Shown piece by piece: positions 1 to 6,568 of a stretch of 6,725 nucleotides of DNA (its first letter is position 1; each line of letters opens with the position of its first letter). The stretch is from Candidatus Melainabacteria bacterium GWA2_34_9 (GTDB taxonomy: Bacteria > Cyanobacteriota > Vampirovibrionia > Gastranaerophilales > UBA9971). Location: the NCBI GenBank assembly GCA_001784535.1, contig MFRJ01000129.1, forward strand, positions 5,111 through 11,835, read 5' to 3'. A program made the position numbers and the translations under genes. The notes beneath the pieces were generated by a model, which had not been told where the DNA came from, ran no database searches, and worked only from the letters and a program-made list of their open reading frames with translations.

Positions 1-1544
1 AAATTATGGGCTCTTCTCAGTGTGTCAAGTTTTGCAAGTGATTCTTTAGATAAATCTCTTACCTCGTAATCAGTAAAACCCATTGATTCAGCTTTTTTAA
101 GCAGTTCTATGCTCATTGGTTCAGTTTGAAGCCTGTTTTCCATTGCTATGATGTTGTTTATTTTATTAAGGAACCATTTATCGATTCTGGTAATAATATT
201 TATTCTGTTAACGGAAATCCCTTTTCTTAAAGCTTCTGCGACAATAAAAATCCTCTCATCATCACAAATTTGAAGTCTTCTCAGTAAATCATCTTTTGAG
301 AGCATTGTTATATGAGGCTTTCTTAATCCTGTTTCGTTTCCTTCAAGTGAAATTACTGCTTTCAATAAAGAACTTTCGAATGTTCTATCTATAGCCATAA
401 CTTCTCCGGTAGCTTTCATTTGTGTTCCAAGAGTTCTATTAGCATAAGAGAATTTATCATAAGGCCATTTGGGTATTTTAACGACAATATAATCAAGTGA
501 AGGTTCAAAAGAGGCTTTTGTTTTTCTGGTAACATAGTTGGGTATTTCGTGCAGGTTGAACCCGACTGCAATTTTTGTAGCAATTTTAGCAATAGGATAA
601 CCGGCAGCTTTTGAAGCAAGTGCGGATGATCTGCTAACTCTCGGGTTTACTTCAATTACACAATATTCTAAGCTTTCTGGGTTTAGTCCGAATTGTACGT
701 TGCAACCGCCTTCTATTTTTAAAGCTTTGATAATTTTTATGGCAGAAGATCTCAACATTTGGTATTCTTCATCTCTTAAAGTTTGTGAAGGTACGACAAC
801 AATGCTATCACCTGTATGAATTCCGACAGGATCAAGATTTTCCATATTACAAATGACTATGCAGGTGTCATTTGAGTCCCTCATTACTTCGTATTCAATT
901 TCTTTCCAGCCGGCAATGCTTTTTTCGAGCAAAACCTGATTAATTCGGCTGTGAAGAAGTCCTGTGTGCAGTATTTCTTTTAATTCATAGGGATTGGATG
1001 CAATACCGCCGCCAGTTCCGCCGAGTGTATATGCAGGTCTGACAATTATCGGATATCCAATTTTTTCCGCAAATTCAAGCCCATCTTGAATATTATCAAC
1101 AATAGTACTTGGGGGAATTGGTTCGCCGATTTCTTCCATAAGCTTCTTGAAGCATTCCCTGTCCTCGGCTTTTCTGATCGTATCTAAAGATGTGCCAAGG
1201 AGCTTAACATTGAATTTATCCAGGACACCGGCTTCCTGCAATTCGATAGCAAGATTCAAGCCTGTTTGACCTCCCATTGTTGGGAGAAGTCCTTCAGGTC
1301 TTTCTTTTTCTATAATATAATTGAGCGCATTAACTGTAAGCGGCTGTATATAAACTCTATCTGCTATATTATCATCCGTCATGATTGTTGCAGGATTGCT
1401 ATTGACTAAAATTACCTCAAATCCGTCTTCTTTAAGTGCTTTACATGCTTGAGTTCCGGCATAATCAAATTCAGCTGCTTGTCCTATAATTATCGGACCG
1501 GAACCTATTACTAATATTTTATTTAATGAATTATTTTTTGGCAT
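1..1544 (-). CDS. carB: Carbamoyl-phosphate synthase large subunit, N-terminal half (partial, runs off left edge)
   Basis: CarB makes carbamoyl phosphate from bicarbonate, ATP and the ammonia delivered by CarA; the product feeds arginine and pyrimidine synthesis. I translated 514 residues from the ATG at 1544, open to the window edge; the usual length is about 1,070, so roughly half is present. It begins [20 protein letters not shown], followed by the family's N-terminal [13 protein letters not shown] and SNPATIMTD. The first ATP-grasp (carboxyphosphate) domain is complete: Arg129, Arg169, the glycine-rich GGTGGG near 175-180, Glu215, His243, then Gln284, Glu298 and Asn300 in the [18 protein letters not shown] block. 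From about residue 400 the oligomerisation domain begins; the carbamoyl-phosphate ATP-grasp and the allosteric domain lie outside. All expected residues seen are intact. Only three bases separate it from carA and the ribosome site is weak, which suggests translational coupling. Identity is certain from sequence; whether the subunit answers to arginine or pyrimidine effectors cannot be read here. Confidence 0.97.
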   Translation of the reverse strand, partial: MPKNNSLNKILVIGSGPIIIGQAAEFDYAGTQACKALKEDGFEVILVNSNPATIMTDDNIADRVYIQPLTVNALNYIIEKERPEGLLPTMGGQTGLNLAIELQEAGVLDKFNVKLLGTSLDTIRKAEDRECFKKLMEEIGEPIPPSTIVDNIQDGLEFAEKIGYPIIVRPAYTLGGTGGGIASNPYELKEILHTGLLHSRINQVLLEKSIAGWKEIEYEVMRDSNDTCIVICNMENLDPVGIHTGDSIVVVPSQTLRDEEYQMLRSSAIKIIKALKIEGGCNVQFGLNPESLEYCVIEVNPRVSRSSALASKAAGYPIAKIATKIAVGFNLHEIPNYVTRKTKASFEPSLDYIVVKIPKWPYDKFSYANRTLGTQMKATGEVMAIDRTFESSLLKAVISLEGNETGLRKPHITMLSKDDLLRRLQICDDERIFIVAEALRKGISVNRINIITRIDKWFLNKINNIIAMENRLQTEPMSIELLKKAESMGFTDYEVRDLSKESLAKLDTLRRAHN

Positions 1545-1547
1545 TTT

Positions 1548-2603
1548 TTAATCTAATCTTTCTATCCACTCACTGAAAATAATATTTGCATCAAGCGGTC
1601 CTGGACCCGCTTCCGGGTGAAACTGGACTGTGTTTATGTTTAATTCAGGACTGCAAAAACCTTCTACAGTTTCATCATTCACGTTTAAATGCGTAATTTG
1701 AATATTTTCGGGCAAATTTTCTTTTGAAACCGCATAGCCATGGTTTTGAGCAGTCATATAAACTTTATTTGTCCTTAAATCAATAACAGGATGATTGCTT
1801 CCTCTGTGTCCGAATTTTAGTTTATAGGTATTTGCGCCCAATGCAAGTGCTAAAATCTGATGCCCCAAACAAATTCCGTATAAAGGAATTTTGCCTATAA
1901 GTTCTTTTGTTGTTTGTATTGATTCTTTTACATCCTGTGGATCGCCTGGACCATTAGAGAGCAATACGGCATTAAATTCAGAGCTTAATAAAGTTTTAGA
2001 CTCAACATTATAAGGAAAAACATGAACTTCGCAGCCAAGTTGTGAAAGGTGTTTTATTATTCCGTTTTTAACACCGAGATCGATAAGTCCGATTTTACGT
2101 CCAATGCCTTTTATTGTGTTTTTATCTTCACAAGAAACTTGCTTAACAACATCAGCTGGGAATTTATGTTGCTTTAACTGCTGTTTAAGATCTTCTGTAA
2201 TTTCCTGTGTTGTTATTAAACAATTCATAGCGCCTATTGTTCGGATTTTTTTAGTCAACATCCTTGTATCCACACCTGAAACACATGGTATATTTTGTTC
2301 TTTCAAATAGTCTGAAAGATTTTTAGTACTTTTCCAATTATTTTCAATCTCGCAAAGTTCTTTCACAATAAAACCTTGAACCTGAATTTTGCTTGACTCT
2401 ACATCTTCATTAGAGATTCCATAATTTCCGATAATAGGATAAGTCATTACAACAGTTTGCCCTGCATAAGACGGGTCAGTAAGTATTTCTTGGTAACCTG
2501 TCATTCCGGTATTAAAGCAAATTTCCCCCAAAGTAGTCTTGTCTGCCCCGCAGGAAATCCCTTCAAAAATTGTGCCATCTTCCAGTAATATATAAGCTTT
2601 CAT
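1548..2603 (-). CDS. carA: Carbamoyl-phosphate synthase small (glutaminase) subunit
   Basis: CarA hydrolyses glutamine and passes ammonia through a tunnel to CarB. The 351-residue protein has the usual two parts. The N-terminal CarA domain (about 1-165) carries GEICFNTGMTGYQEILTDPSYAGQ and the SGVDTRMLTKKIR segment. The class I glutamine amidotransferase domain (about 170-351) carries SNGPGDP at 216-222, nucleophile Cys245 in YGICLGHQ, and the His329/Glu331 pair in VQFHPEAGPGP, completing the triad. Length matches Gram-positive-type CarA (about 350) rather than the longer enterobacterial form (382). The start is fixed by the canonical MKAYILLEDGTIFEG opening; the Shine-Dalgarno is poor (AAGAAAG, about 11 bases upstream). 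It is first in a carA-carB pair, with carB starting three bases after its TAA. The pair lies downstream of argCJB on the same strand but is separated by a gene on the opposite strand, so it probably has its own promoter. Arginine-specific versus shared use with pyrimidines is undecided. Confidence 0.98.
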   Translation of the reverse strand: MKAYILLEDGTIFEGISCGADKTTLGEICFNTGMTGYQEILTDPSYAGQTVVMTYPIIGNYGISNEDVESSKIQVQGFIVKELCEIENNWKSTKNLSDYLKEQNIPCVSGVDTRMLTKKIRTIGAMNCLITTQEITEDLKQQLKQHKFPADVVKQVSCEDKNTIKGIGRKIGLIDLGVKNGIIKHLSQLGCEVHVFPYNVESKTLLSSEFNAVLLSNGPGDPQDVKESIQTTKELIGKIPLYGICLGHQILALALGANTYKLKFGHRGSNHPVIDLRTNKVYMTAQNHGYAVSKENLPENIQITHLNVNDETVEGFCSPELNINTVQFHPEAGPGPLDANIIFSEWIERLD

Positions 2604-2749
2604 CGATTTTTAGACTTTCTTGAAAAATATATTATATAAATTCAATTTAATATTTCGTAATGTTTTTTTCTTTTTCTATCAATTTTTTATATCAGGAGTT
2701 TTAAATAATTGTACATTAAATTTAATTTATTAAGAATGAGGATAATTTT
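2604..2749. promoter_or_regulatory. Divergent AT-rich promoter region between carA and the plus-strand unknown gene
   Basis: These 146 bases separate two genes that point away from each other, so they must hold both start signals. For carA (minus strand) a perfect TATAAT lies at 2631-2636, with a poor -35 candidate TTACGA at 2655-2660 (18-base spacing, 3 of 6 matches). Upstream, A-rich tracts on the minus strand (about 2661-2689) resemble an UP element. This would give a leader of roughly 20 bases. For the plus-strand gene I see no convincing -35/-10 pair, only AT-rich sequence. No hairpin terminator, clear operator palindrome, PyrR-type leader or arginine box is visible. The tracts are direct observation; promoter activity is inference. 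Confidence 0.4.
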
Positions 2750-3097
2750 ATGGAAGTAGGAAGAAATCAAAATTTAGGATTTAATGGTTATATTTGCGCA
2801 AAACATAACCTAAACGCTGTACGTATTGTTCCAAATGGAAAACCACAAATTTATTTAGAAATTGAAGAAAAAGCAAAAGATGAGATATATAAATATGGAG
2901 GCAAAGATGGACATGTAATCGCAGGTGAAAAAAATAAAAATGGTGTTGTTCTTCTTATAAGTCAGAAACTGCATTCAATGGACGCAATTCTTAAAGAAGC
3001 TTTAACAAAATTAGGATATGAGGCAGAAGTCGTTCCAAATGGTGTTAAACCATTCGATGTATTTAAAAGAATGAAAAAAGAGCTTAAAAATAGTTAA
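2750..3097 (+). CDS. Unrecognised 115-residue basic, soluble protein
   Basis: I do not recognise this family. The case for a real gene is good: a GAGGA ribosome site at 2738-2742 sits 7 bases before the ATG, the frame fills the space between carA and argB almost exactly, and no competing long frame lies opposite. The protein has no signal peptide or membrane segment. It is lysine-rich (16 Lys, 3 Arg against 14 Asp/Glu) and looks like a compact alternating strand-helix fold. Strands are likely at 23-28, 33-38 and 65-71, a helix at 76-89 (LHSMDAILKEALTKLG), a strand at 91-95 and a C-terminal helix from about 101. A short motif occurs twice: RIVPNGKP (25-32) and EVVPNGVKP (93-101). The C-terminal part faintly recalls the end of a response-regulator receiver domain, but too weakly to assign. 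It is convergent with argB and divergent from carA, and its TAA overlaps argB's stop. A small regulator, antisense-linked gene or lineage-specific orphan are all possible. Confidence 0.8.
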   Translation: MEVGRNQNLGFNGYICAKHNLNAVRIVPNGKPQIYLEIEEKAKDEIYKYGGKDGHVIAGEKNKNGVVLLISQKLHSMDAILKEALTKLGYEAEVVPNGVKPFDVFKRMKKELKNS

Positions 3098-3957
3098 TTC
3101 TTGTTAATCATAGTACCGATGCCTGTGTCGGTAAAAATTTCCAGTAAAAGACTGTGCTCTACTCGACCATCGAGTATGTGGACAGTCTTTACTCCTTTTT
3201 CTACACCTTCAATGCAGCAGTCGACTTTTGGAATCATTCCTCCTGAAATTGTGCCATCCTGTATTAATTTTTTAGCTTCAGATACAGTTATACTGGAAAT
3301 AATAGATTCATTATCGTTTACATCTCTTAATACACCTGATATGTCGGTTAGGAAAACAAGTTTTTCTGCTTCCAGTGCACCTGCTATGGCAGAAGCTGCA
3401 TAATCCGCATTAATATTGTATGTGTTGCCGTCTTCTCCCATTCCTGTTGGTGCAATTACCGGAATAAAATCGTTTTGAATTAATATTTTGATCAAATTAG
3501 CGTTTACTTCGACAATTTCGCCGATGAAGCCGGCATCTTGTCCATCTATAAGTTTTTTCTTGGCTTTAAGTATATTTCCGTCTTTTCCGCTTATTCCTAC
3601 TGCATTGAATCCCTGAGTTTGAATATTAGTAACAATATCTTTATTTACTTTACCTGAAAGTACCATTTCAACTATTTCCATGGTTTCTTCGTCGGTAACC
3701 CTGAGTCCGTTTATAAATTCTGATTGTTTATTAATCTGTTTGAGCATTTTGTTGATTTCAGGTCCGCCTCCGTGCACTATGACTGGAGACATACCAACTA
3801 ATTTCATCAAAACTATATCTTGTAAAACTGATTTTTTAAGTTCATCGTTTAGCATTGCGCTCCCGCCATACTTTATAACGACAGTTTTGCCTGAAAAACA
3901 CTTTATATAAGGCAATGCCTCGATTAAAATTTTTGTTTTATCAATATATTTTTGCAT
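3094..3957 (-). CDS. argB: N-acetylglutamate kinase, arginine-inhibitable type
   Basis: ArgB phosphorylates N-acetyl-L-glutamate with ATP, the second step of arginine synthesis and normally the controlled one in organisms using the cyclic route. The 287-residue amino-acid-kinase fold shows Lys29 in VVIKYGGSAM, the HGGGPEIN loop (62-69), Arg86 in NGLRVTDEETMEIVEMVL, the YNINADYAA segment (180-188), LTDISGVL (203-210) with Asp205, and Lys244 in GGMIPKVDCC. Residues 1-22 (KTKILIEALPYIKCFSG region) form the additional N-terminal helix found in hexameric, arginine-inhibited enzymes and absent from the 258-residue E. coli enzyme; the C-terminal DGR..H.LLLEIFTD.GIGTMI also fits that class. Feedback inhibition is therefore inferred, and PII binding is possible but not shown. 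The start matches the family; GAGGA lies 12 bases upstream, rather far. argJ is 111 bases upstream with the hairpin repeat between them. Its TAA overlaps the stop of the convergent gene by four bases, leaving no room for a terminator. Confidence 0.97.
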   Translation of the reverse strand: MQKYIDKTKILIEALPYIKCFSGKTVVIKYGGSAMLNDELKKSVLQDIVLMKLVGMSPVIVHGGGPEINKMLKQINKQSEFINGLRVTDEETMEIVEMVLSGKVNKDIVTNIQTQGFNAVGISGKDGNILKAKKKLIDGQDAGFIGEIVEVNANLIKILIQNDFIPVIAPTGMGEDGNTYNINADYAASAIAGALEAEKLVFLTDISGVLRDVNDNESIISSITVSEAKKLIQDGTISGGMIPKVDCCIEGVEKGVKTVHILDGRVEHSLLLEIFTDTGIGTMINKN

Positions 3958-3986
3958 CTTTTAAATTTATCCTCATTTTTTTAATA

Positions 3987-4054
3987 TGTCATGCTGAAAC
4001 AAGTTCAGCATCTGTCCATTGTTGGATAGACCCTGAACTTGTTTCAGGGTGACA
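3987..4054. repeat. 68-base palindromic element with cloverleaf-like folding between argJ and argB
   Basis: The element has inverted ends TGTCA (3987-3991) and TGACA (4050-4054). Inside are three hairpins that abut without unpaired bases. Arm 1 is 3991-4011, an 8-bp ATGCTGAA/TTCAGCAT stem with loop ACAAG. Arm 2 is 4012-4029, CTGTCCA/TGGATAG with one G-T pair and loop TTGT. Arm 3 is 4030-4050, an 8-bp ACCCTGAA/TTCAGGGT stem with loop CTTGT. The two outer loops are complementary, so the whole can also fold as one 32-position hairpin with three mismatches. From memory, closely similar TGTCA...CTGAACTTGTTTCAG... palindromes are scattered through intergenic regions of many bacteria as a REP/MITE-like repeat; copy number here cannot be seen. 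No transposase is present. It lacks a following T-tract on the minus strand, so it is not a classic terminator, but it could alter argJ-argB message processing or stability. Confidence 0.85.
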
Positions 4055-4068
4055 GGAAAATTAACAAT

Positions 4069-5313
4069 TTATGTCCTATATTCTCCGTTAATTTTTACAT
4101 ATTCATAGCTCAAATCGCAGCCCCATGCTGTTGCTCCTTCGTTTCCGTCCTGTAAAGAAATTAAAATTTGTATTTTTCTTTCTTTTAGTATCTGAAGTGC
4201 TTTATCCTCATCGAATTTTATAGGTTCTCCATTTGTAAAAAGCAAAATTTCGCCGCCTAAGCTGGAAAAACTTATGCTGGTCTTTTCAGGATTAAAACTT
4301 GCCCCTGAATAACCCGCCGCACAAAGAATTCTTCCCCAGTTTGCATCTTCTCCGAAAAAAGCTGTTTTTACCAGATTTGAGCAAATTATGGATTTTGCTA
4401 TTTTTCGAGCATCTTCTTTTGTCGATGCACCTTTTATGATGACTTCCAATACCTTTGTAACGCCTTCTCCATCGTTTACAATTTGCTTTGCAAGATATTT
4501 ATTTACATAATCAAGAGCAGATTTAAATCTACAATAATTTTCATTTTCTTTTGTTATTGGGGTATTTTGTGCCATTCCGTTTGCTAAAACTATTACCATA
4601 TCGTTTGTACTTGTATCCCCGTCAACGGAAATCATATTATAGGTGTCTTCCACACTATCTTTTAAAGTCTTATCGAGCATTTCTTTTGAAATATTCGCAT
4701 CTGTTGTAACAAAAGAAAGCATAGTTGCCATATTCGGGTGAATCATTCCTGAACCTTTTGCCATTCCTGCAATTCTAACAGGTTTTTCGTCAATTTTAAC
4801 TTCAATAGCAATTTCTTTTGTATATGTATCAGTAGTTATAATTCCTTCTGCGGCTCTTTTTGCGGCTTCTCTTGTTGTTTCCAAGCTTGACACTACGGTT
4901 TTAATGCCAATCACTATTTTTTCAATAGGCAAATGAACTCCAATTACCCCTGTTGAAGATACAATTATTTCTTCTTTAGACGCATTGATACATTCTGCAA
5001 GGGTTTGTGCCATTATTTCTGTATGTTTAAAACCTAATTCACCTGTACAGGCATTTGCATTGCCACTGTTAACAACGATTCCTCTGACTTTGTTGTTAAC
5101 AATTTGCTGATTCCATAAAACAGGTGCAGCTTTTACTAAATTTTTTGTAAAAACTCCTGAAGCAGTTGCAGGGAGGTCACTAATTATAATAGCAAGGTCT
5201 TTTTTCTTTTTCTTAAGACCAATATGCTCGCCTGTTGCGCTAAATCCTTTTGGAGCAGTAATGCCACCTACTATTTCTTTTATAATATTTTCCTGAATGC
5301 ATAATTCATTCAT
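4069..5313 (-). CDS. argJ: Glutamate N-acetyltransferase / ornithine acetyltransferase
   Basis: ArgJ moves the acetyl group from N-acetylornithine to glutamate, producing ornithine and regenerating acetylglutamate; some members also use acetyl-CoA to make the first acetylglutamate. The 414-residue length is normal. The chain is made as a precursor that cuts itself before a threonine: HPNMATMLSF places the cut between Ala196 and nucleophile Thr197, giving alpha (about 1-196) and beta (197-414) chains. Also visible are VNSGNANACTG (81-91), the oxyanion-hole STGVIG (120-125) with Thr121, Lys186 in GMAKGSGM, DGDTSTND (231-238), GEDANWGRIL (321-330), and the C-terminal YVKINGEYRT typical of the family. 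AAAGGTG lies about 7 bases before the ATG, a good ribosome site. It follows argC by 23 bases and is clearly in the same operon. Whether it is mono- or bifunctional cannot be judged from motifs; no separate argA is in the window, which says little because the locus is cut. Confidence 0.97.
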   Translation of the reverse strand: MNELCIQENIIKEIVGGITAPKGFSATGEHIGLKKKKKDLAIIISDLPATASGVFTKNLVKAAPVLWNQQIVNNKVRGIVVNSGNANACTGELGFKHTEIMAQTLAECINASKEEIIVSSTGVIGVHLPIEKIVIGIKTVVSSLETTREAAKRAAEGIITTDTYTKEIAIEVKIDEKPVRIAGMAKGSGMIHPNMATMLSFVTTDANISKEMLDKTLKDSVEDTYNMISVDGDTSTNDMVIVLANGMAQNTPITKENENYCRFKSALDYVNKYLAKQIVNDGEGVTKVLEVIIKGASTKEDARKIAKSIICSNLVKTAFFGEDANWGRILCAAGYSGASFNPEKTSISFSSLGGEILLFTNGEPIKFDEDKALQILKERKIQILISLQDGNEGATAWGCDLSYEYVKINGEYRT

Positions 5314-5336
5314 AAATATACACCTTTTTTTCTTAA

Positions 5337-6380
5337 TTAAAGCGATATAGGGATATTCTCAAGTCCTGTCTTCTCGTCTATACCGAAAATTATGTTCATG
5401 TTTTGTATTGCTTGACCTGCTGCACCTTTTATTAGATTATCTATAGCCCCAACTATAATTATTCTGTTTGTTCTTCGGTCTATTGCAAATCCAATATCGC
5501 AGTAATTCGAATTCCTTACCCATTTTGTTTCCGGGAAAACCCCTTTTTCAGTAAGTCTTATAAAATATTCGTTTTCATAATATTTTCTGTAAACTTCTTT
5601 TATTTCTGCATAAGTAACTGAAGAATCCTTTAAATTAGCATAACATGTTGCTAGAATGCCCCTTTGCATCGGTATAAGATGAGGGGTAAAGGATATTTGG
5701 ATTTTCTGTCCTGCAAGTGTGCCTAATTCCTGCTCGATCTCGGGAGTATGTCTATGGCTTGCTATTTTGTAAGCTTTTGTTGTTTCATTGCACTCGGTAA
5801 AGTGCGTTCCTATATCAAGAGTTCGTCCTGCGCCTGTAACACCTGATTTTGCGTCAATTATAATTGAATTTAAGTCTATTAAATTTTCTTTTACAAGCGG
5901 TGAGAGGCTTAATATACTGCAAGTAGTGAAGCATCCGGGATTTGCAATTAATCTTGCGTTTTTAATCTCGTTTCTTTTCCATTCACAAAGACCATAAACG
6001 CTTTCTTCGAGCAGTTCCGGACTTTCATGTCCTGTTTTATACCATTCTTCATAAATATTTTTGTCTTTGAGTCTGAAATCAGCACCTATATCAATAATTT
6101 TTGCTTTATTGAGGATTTCTTTTGTTATTTTAGATGAGGCTATGCCATGAGGAAGTGCTATAAAGATTACATCAGAGTTGTTTGCAAGTTTTTCAATGTT
6201 CTCTTCTTCACATATATTATCAAATCTTTTATTAAAATTATGGTAAACGCCATCATATCTTTGATCTGTAAAGGAATGAGAAGTCACATGAGAAATTTCT
6301 ACTTCAGGGTGCTGAAGCAGTATTCTCGTTAATTCTTCTCCTGCATAACCAGTTGATCCAACAATAGCAGCTTTTATCAT
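5337..6380 (-). CDS. argC: N-acetyl-gamma-glutamyl-phosphate reductase
   Basis: ArgC reduces N-acetylglutamyl phosphate to the semialdehyde with NADPH, the step after ArgB. The 347-residue protein has the expected length. The N-terminal Rossmann fold starts with AAIVGSTGYAGEELTRIL, containing the GxTGxxG dinucleotide loop (8-14), and continues with ALPHGIA (75-81) and DIGADFRLKD (97-106). Catalytic Cys150 lies in IANPGCFTT, and the SGVTGAGR segment (179-186) and His211 in SHRHTPEIEQEL complete the active site. The C-terminal VGAIDNLIKGAAGQAIQNMN (310-329) is the family's conserved cofactor-binding stretch. It is the first gene of argC-argJ-argB. An AAAAGG ribosome site lies about 10 bases before the ATG. 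It is divergent from the spmA-like gene, with 188 bases between them. Nothing is truncated or altered. Confidence 0.98.
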   Translation of the reverse strand: MIKAAIVGSTGYAGEELTRILLQHPEVEISHVTSHSFTDQRYDGVYHNFNKRFDNICEEENIEKLANNSDVIFIALPHGIASSKITKEILNKAKIIDIGADFRLKDKNIYEEWYKTGHESPELLEESVYGLCEWKRNEIKNARLIANPGCFTTCSILSLSPLVKENLIDLNSIIIDAKSGVTGAGRTLDIGTHFTECNETTKAYKIASHRHTPEIEQELGTLAGQKIQISFTPHLIPMQRGILATCYANLKDSSVTYAEIKEVYRKYYENEYFIRLTEKGVFPETKWVRNSNYCDIGFAIDRRTNRIIIVGAIDNLIKGAAGQAIQNMNIIFGIDEKTGLENIPISL

Positions 6381-6568
6381 TAAGCACTTACCTTTTTCTT
6401 CAAATTTCTGTAGAATGTTATTTATCTAGACACCCGTTTAAATCAATGATTCCTGTTTTTGGTATAGTGTTACCCTTCAGTTATTTTAGGTTATAATAAA
6501 TCCAAAAACAAATCTTGGTTTAGTTTAAATCATAAATAGGAAATCTTAATTTATCAAGGATTTATTTT
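6381..6568. promoter_or_regulatory. Divergent promoter region between argC and the spmA-like gene
   Basis: On the plus strand a perfect TATAAT lies at 6492-6497 with a weak -35 TTACCC at 6470-6475 (16-base spacing), giving a leader of about 65 bases for the spmA-like gene. On the minus strand, TTGATT (read from 6446 to 6441) and TAAATA (6424 to 6419) are 16 bases apart and could serve argC. An imperfect inverted repeat, GGTATAGTGTTACC (6461-6474, 4-bp arms GGTA/TACC), lies between the two and partly overlaps the plus-strand -35; it could be an operator but is short. No E. coli-type arginine box and no terminator is evident. The motifs are observed; their function is inferred. Confidence 0.4.
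6556..6560 (+). promoter_or_regulatory. Ribosome binding site of the spmA-like gene
   Basis: AAGGA lies 8 bases before the ATG at 6569. It supports this start for a gene of which only the first 52 codons are in the window. Confidence 0.75.

Noticed and set aside
416..619. A 67-codon minus-strand open frame
   Set aside because: It lies in another frame inside carB, which is unmistakably coding here; its Leu/Lys-rich translation is an out-of-frame shadow.
2104..2310. A 68-codon plus-strand open frame opposite carA
   Set aside because: It is the reverse of conserved carA codons, with no ribosome site and a Cys/Ser/Phe-rich translation typical of antisense shadows.
2709..2759. A possible 16-codon leader peptide starting TTG at 2709, with CAGGAG at 2693-2698, overlapping the start of the unknown gene
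   Set aside because: The ribosome-like site and spacing are tolerable, but the start is non-ATG, the peptide is ordinary AT-rich translation without a run of arginine or other attenuator codons, and there is no following hairpin.
3101..3403. A 100-codon plus-strand open frame just after the unknown gene
   Set aside because: It is wholly antisense to argB's conserved C-terminal half and has a Ser/Pro-rich shadow composition; it is not a continuation of the unknown gene.
3680..3910. A 76-codon plus-strand open frame opposite the argB N-terminus
   Set aside because: Antisense to the conserved kinase motifs, with no supporting ribosome site.
3987..4054. The palindrome as a Rho-independent terminator or a tRNA gene
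   Set aside because: No T-tract follows on the minus strand and it sits inside an operon. The cloverleaf-like arms lack tRNA features: the loops are 4-5 bases, and there is no TTC-loop motif or anticodon arm geometry.
5193..5220. A-rich lysine run in argJ (Lys34-Lys38) as a programmed frameshift site
   Set aside because: The argJ frame continues normally through all family motifs, the codon phasing does not fit a standard -1 slippery heptamer, and a basic stretch here is usual in ArgJ.
5788..6332. Two plus-strand open frames (5788-5997 and 6147-6332) opposite argC
   Set aside because: Both are antisense to the catalytic and cofactor-binding regions of argC and look like shadow translations.
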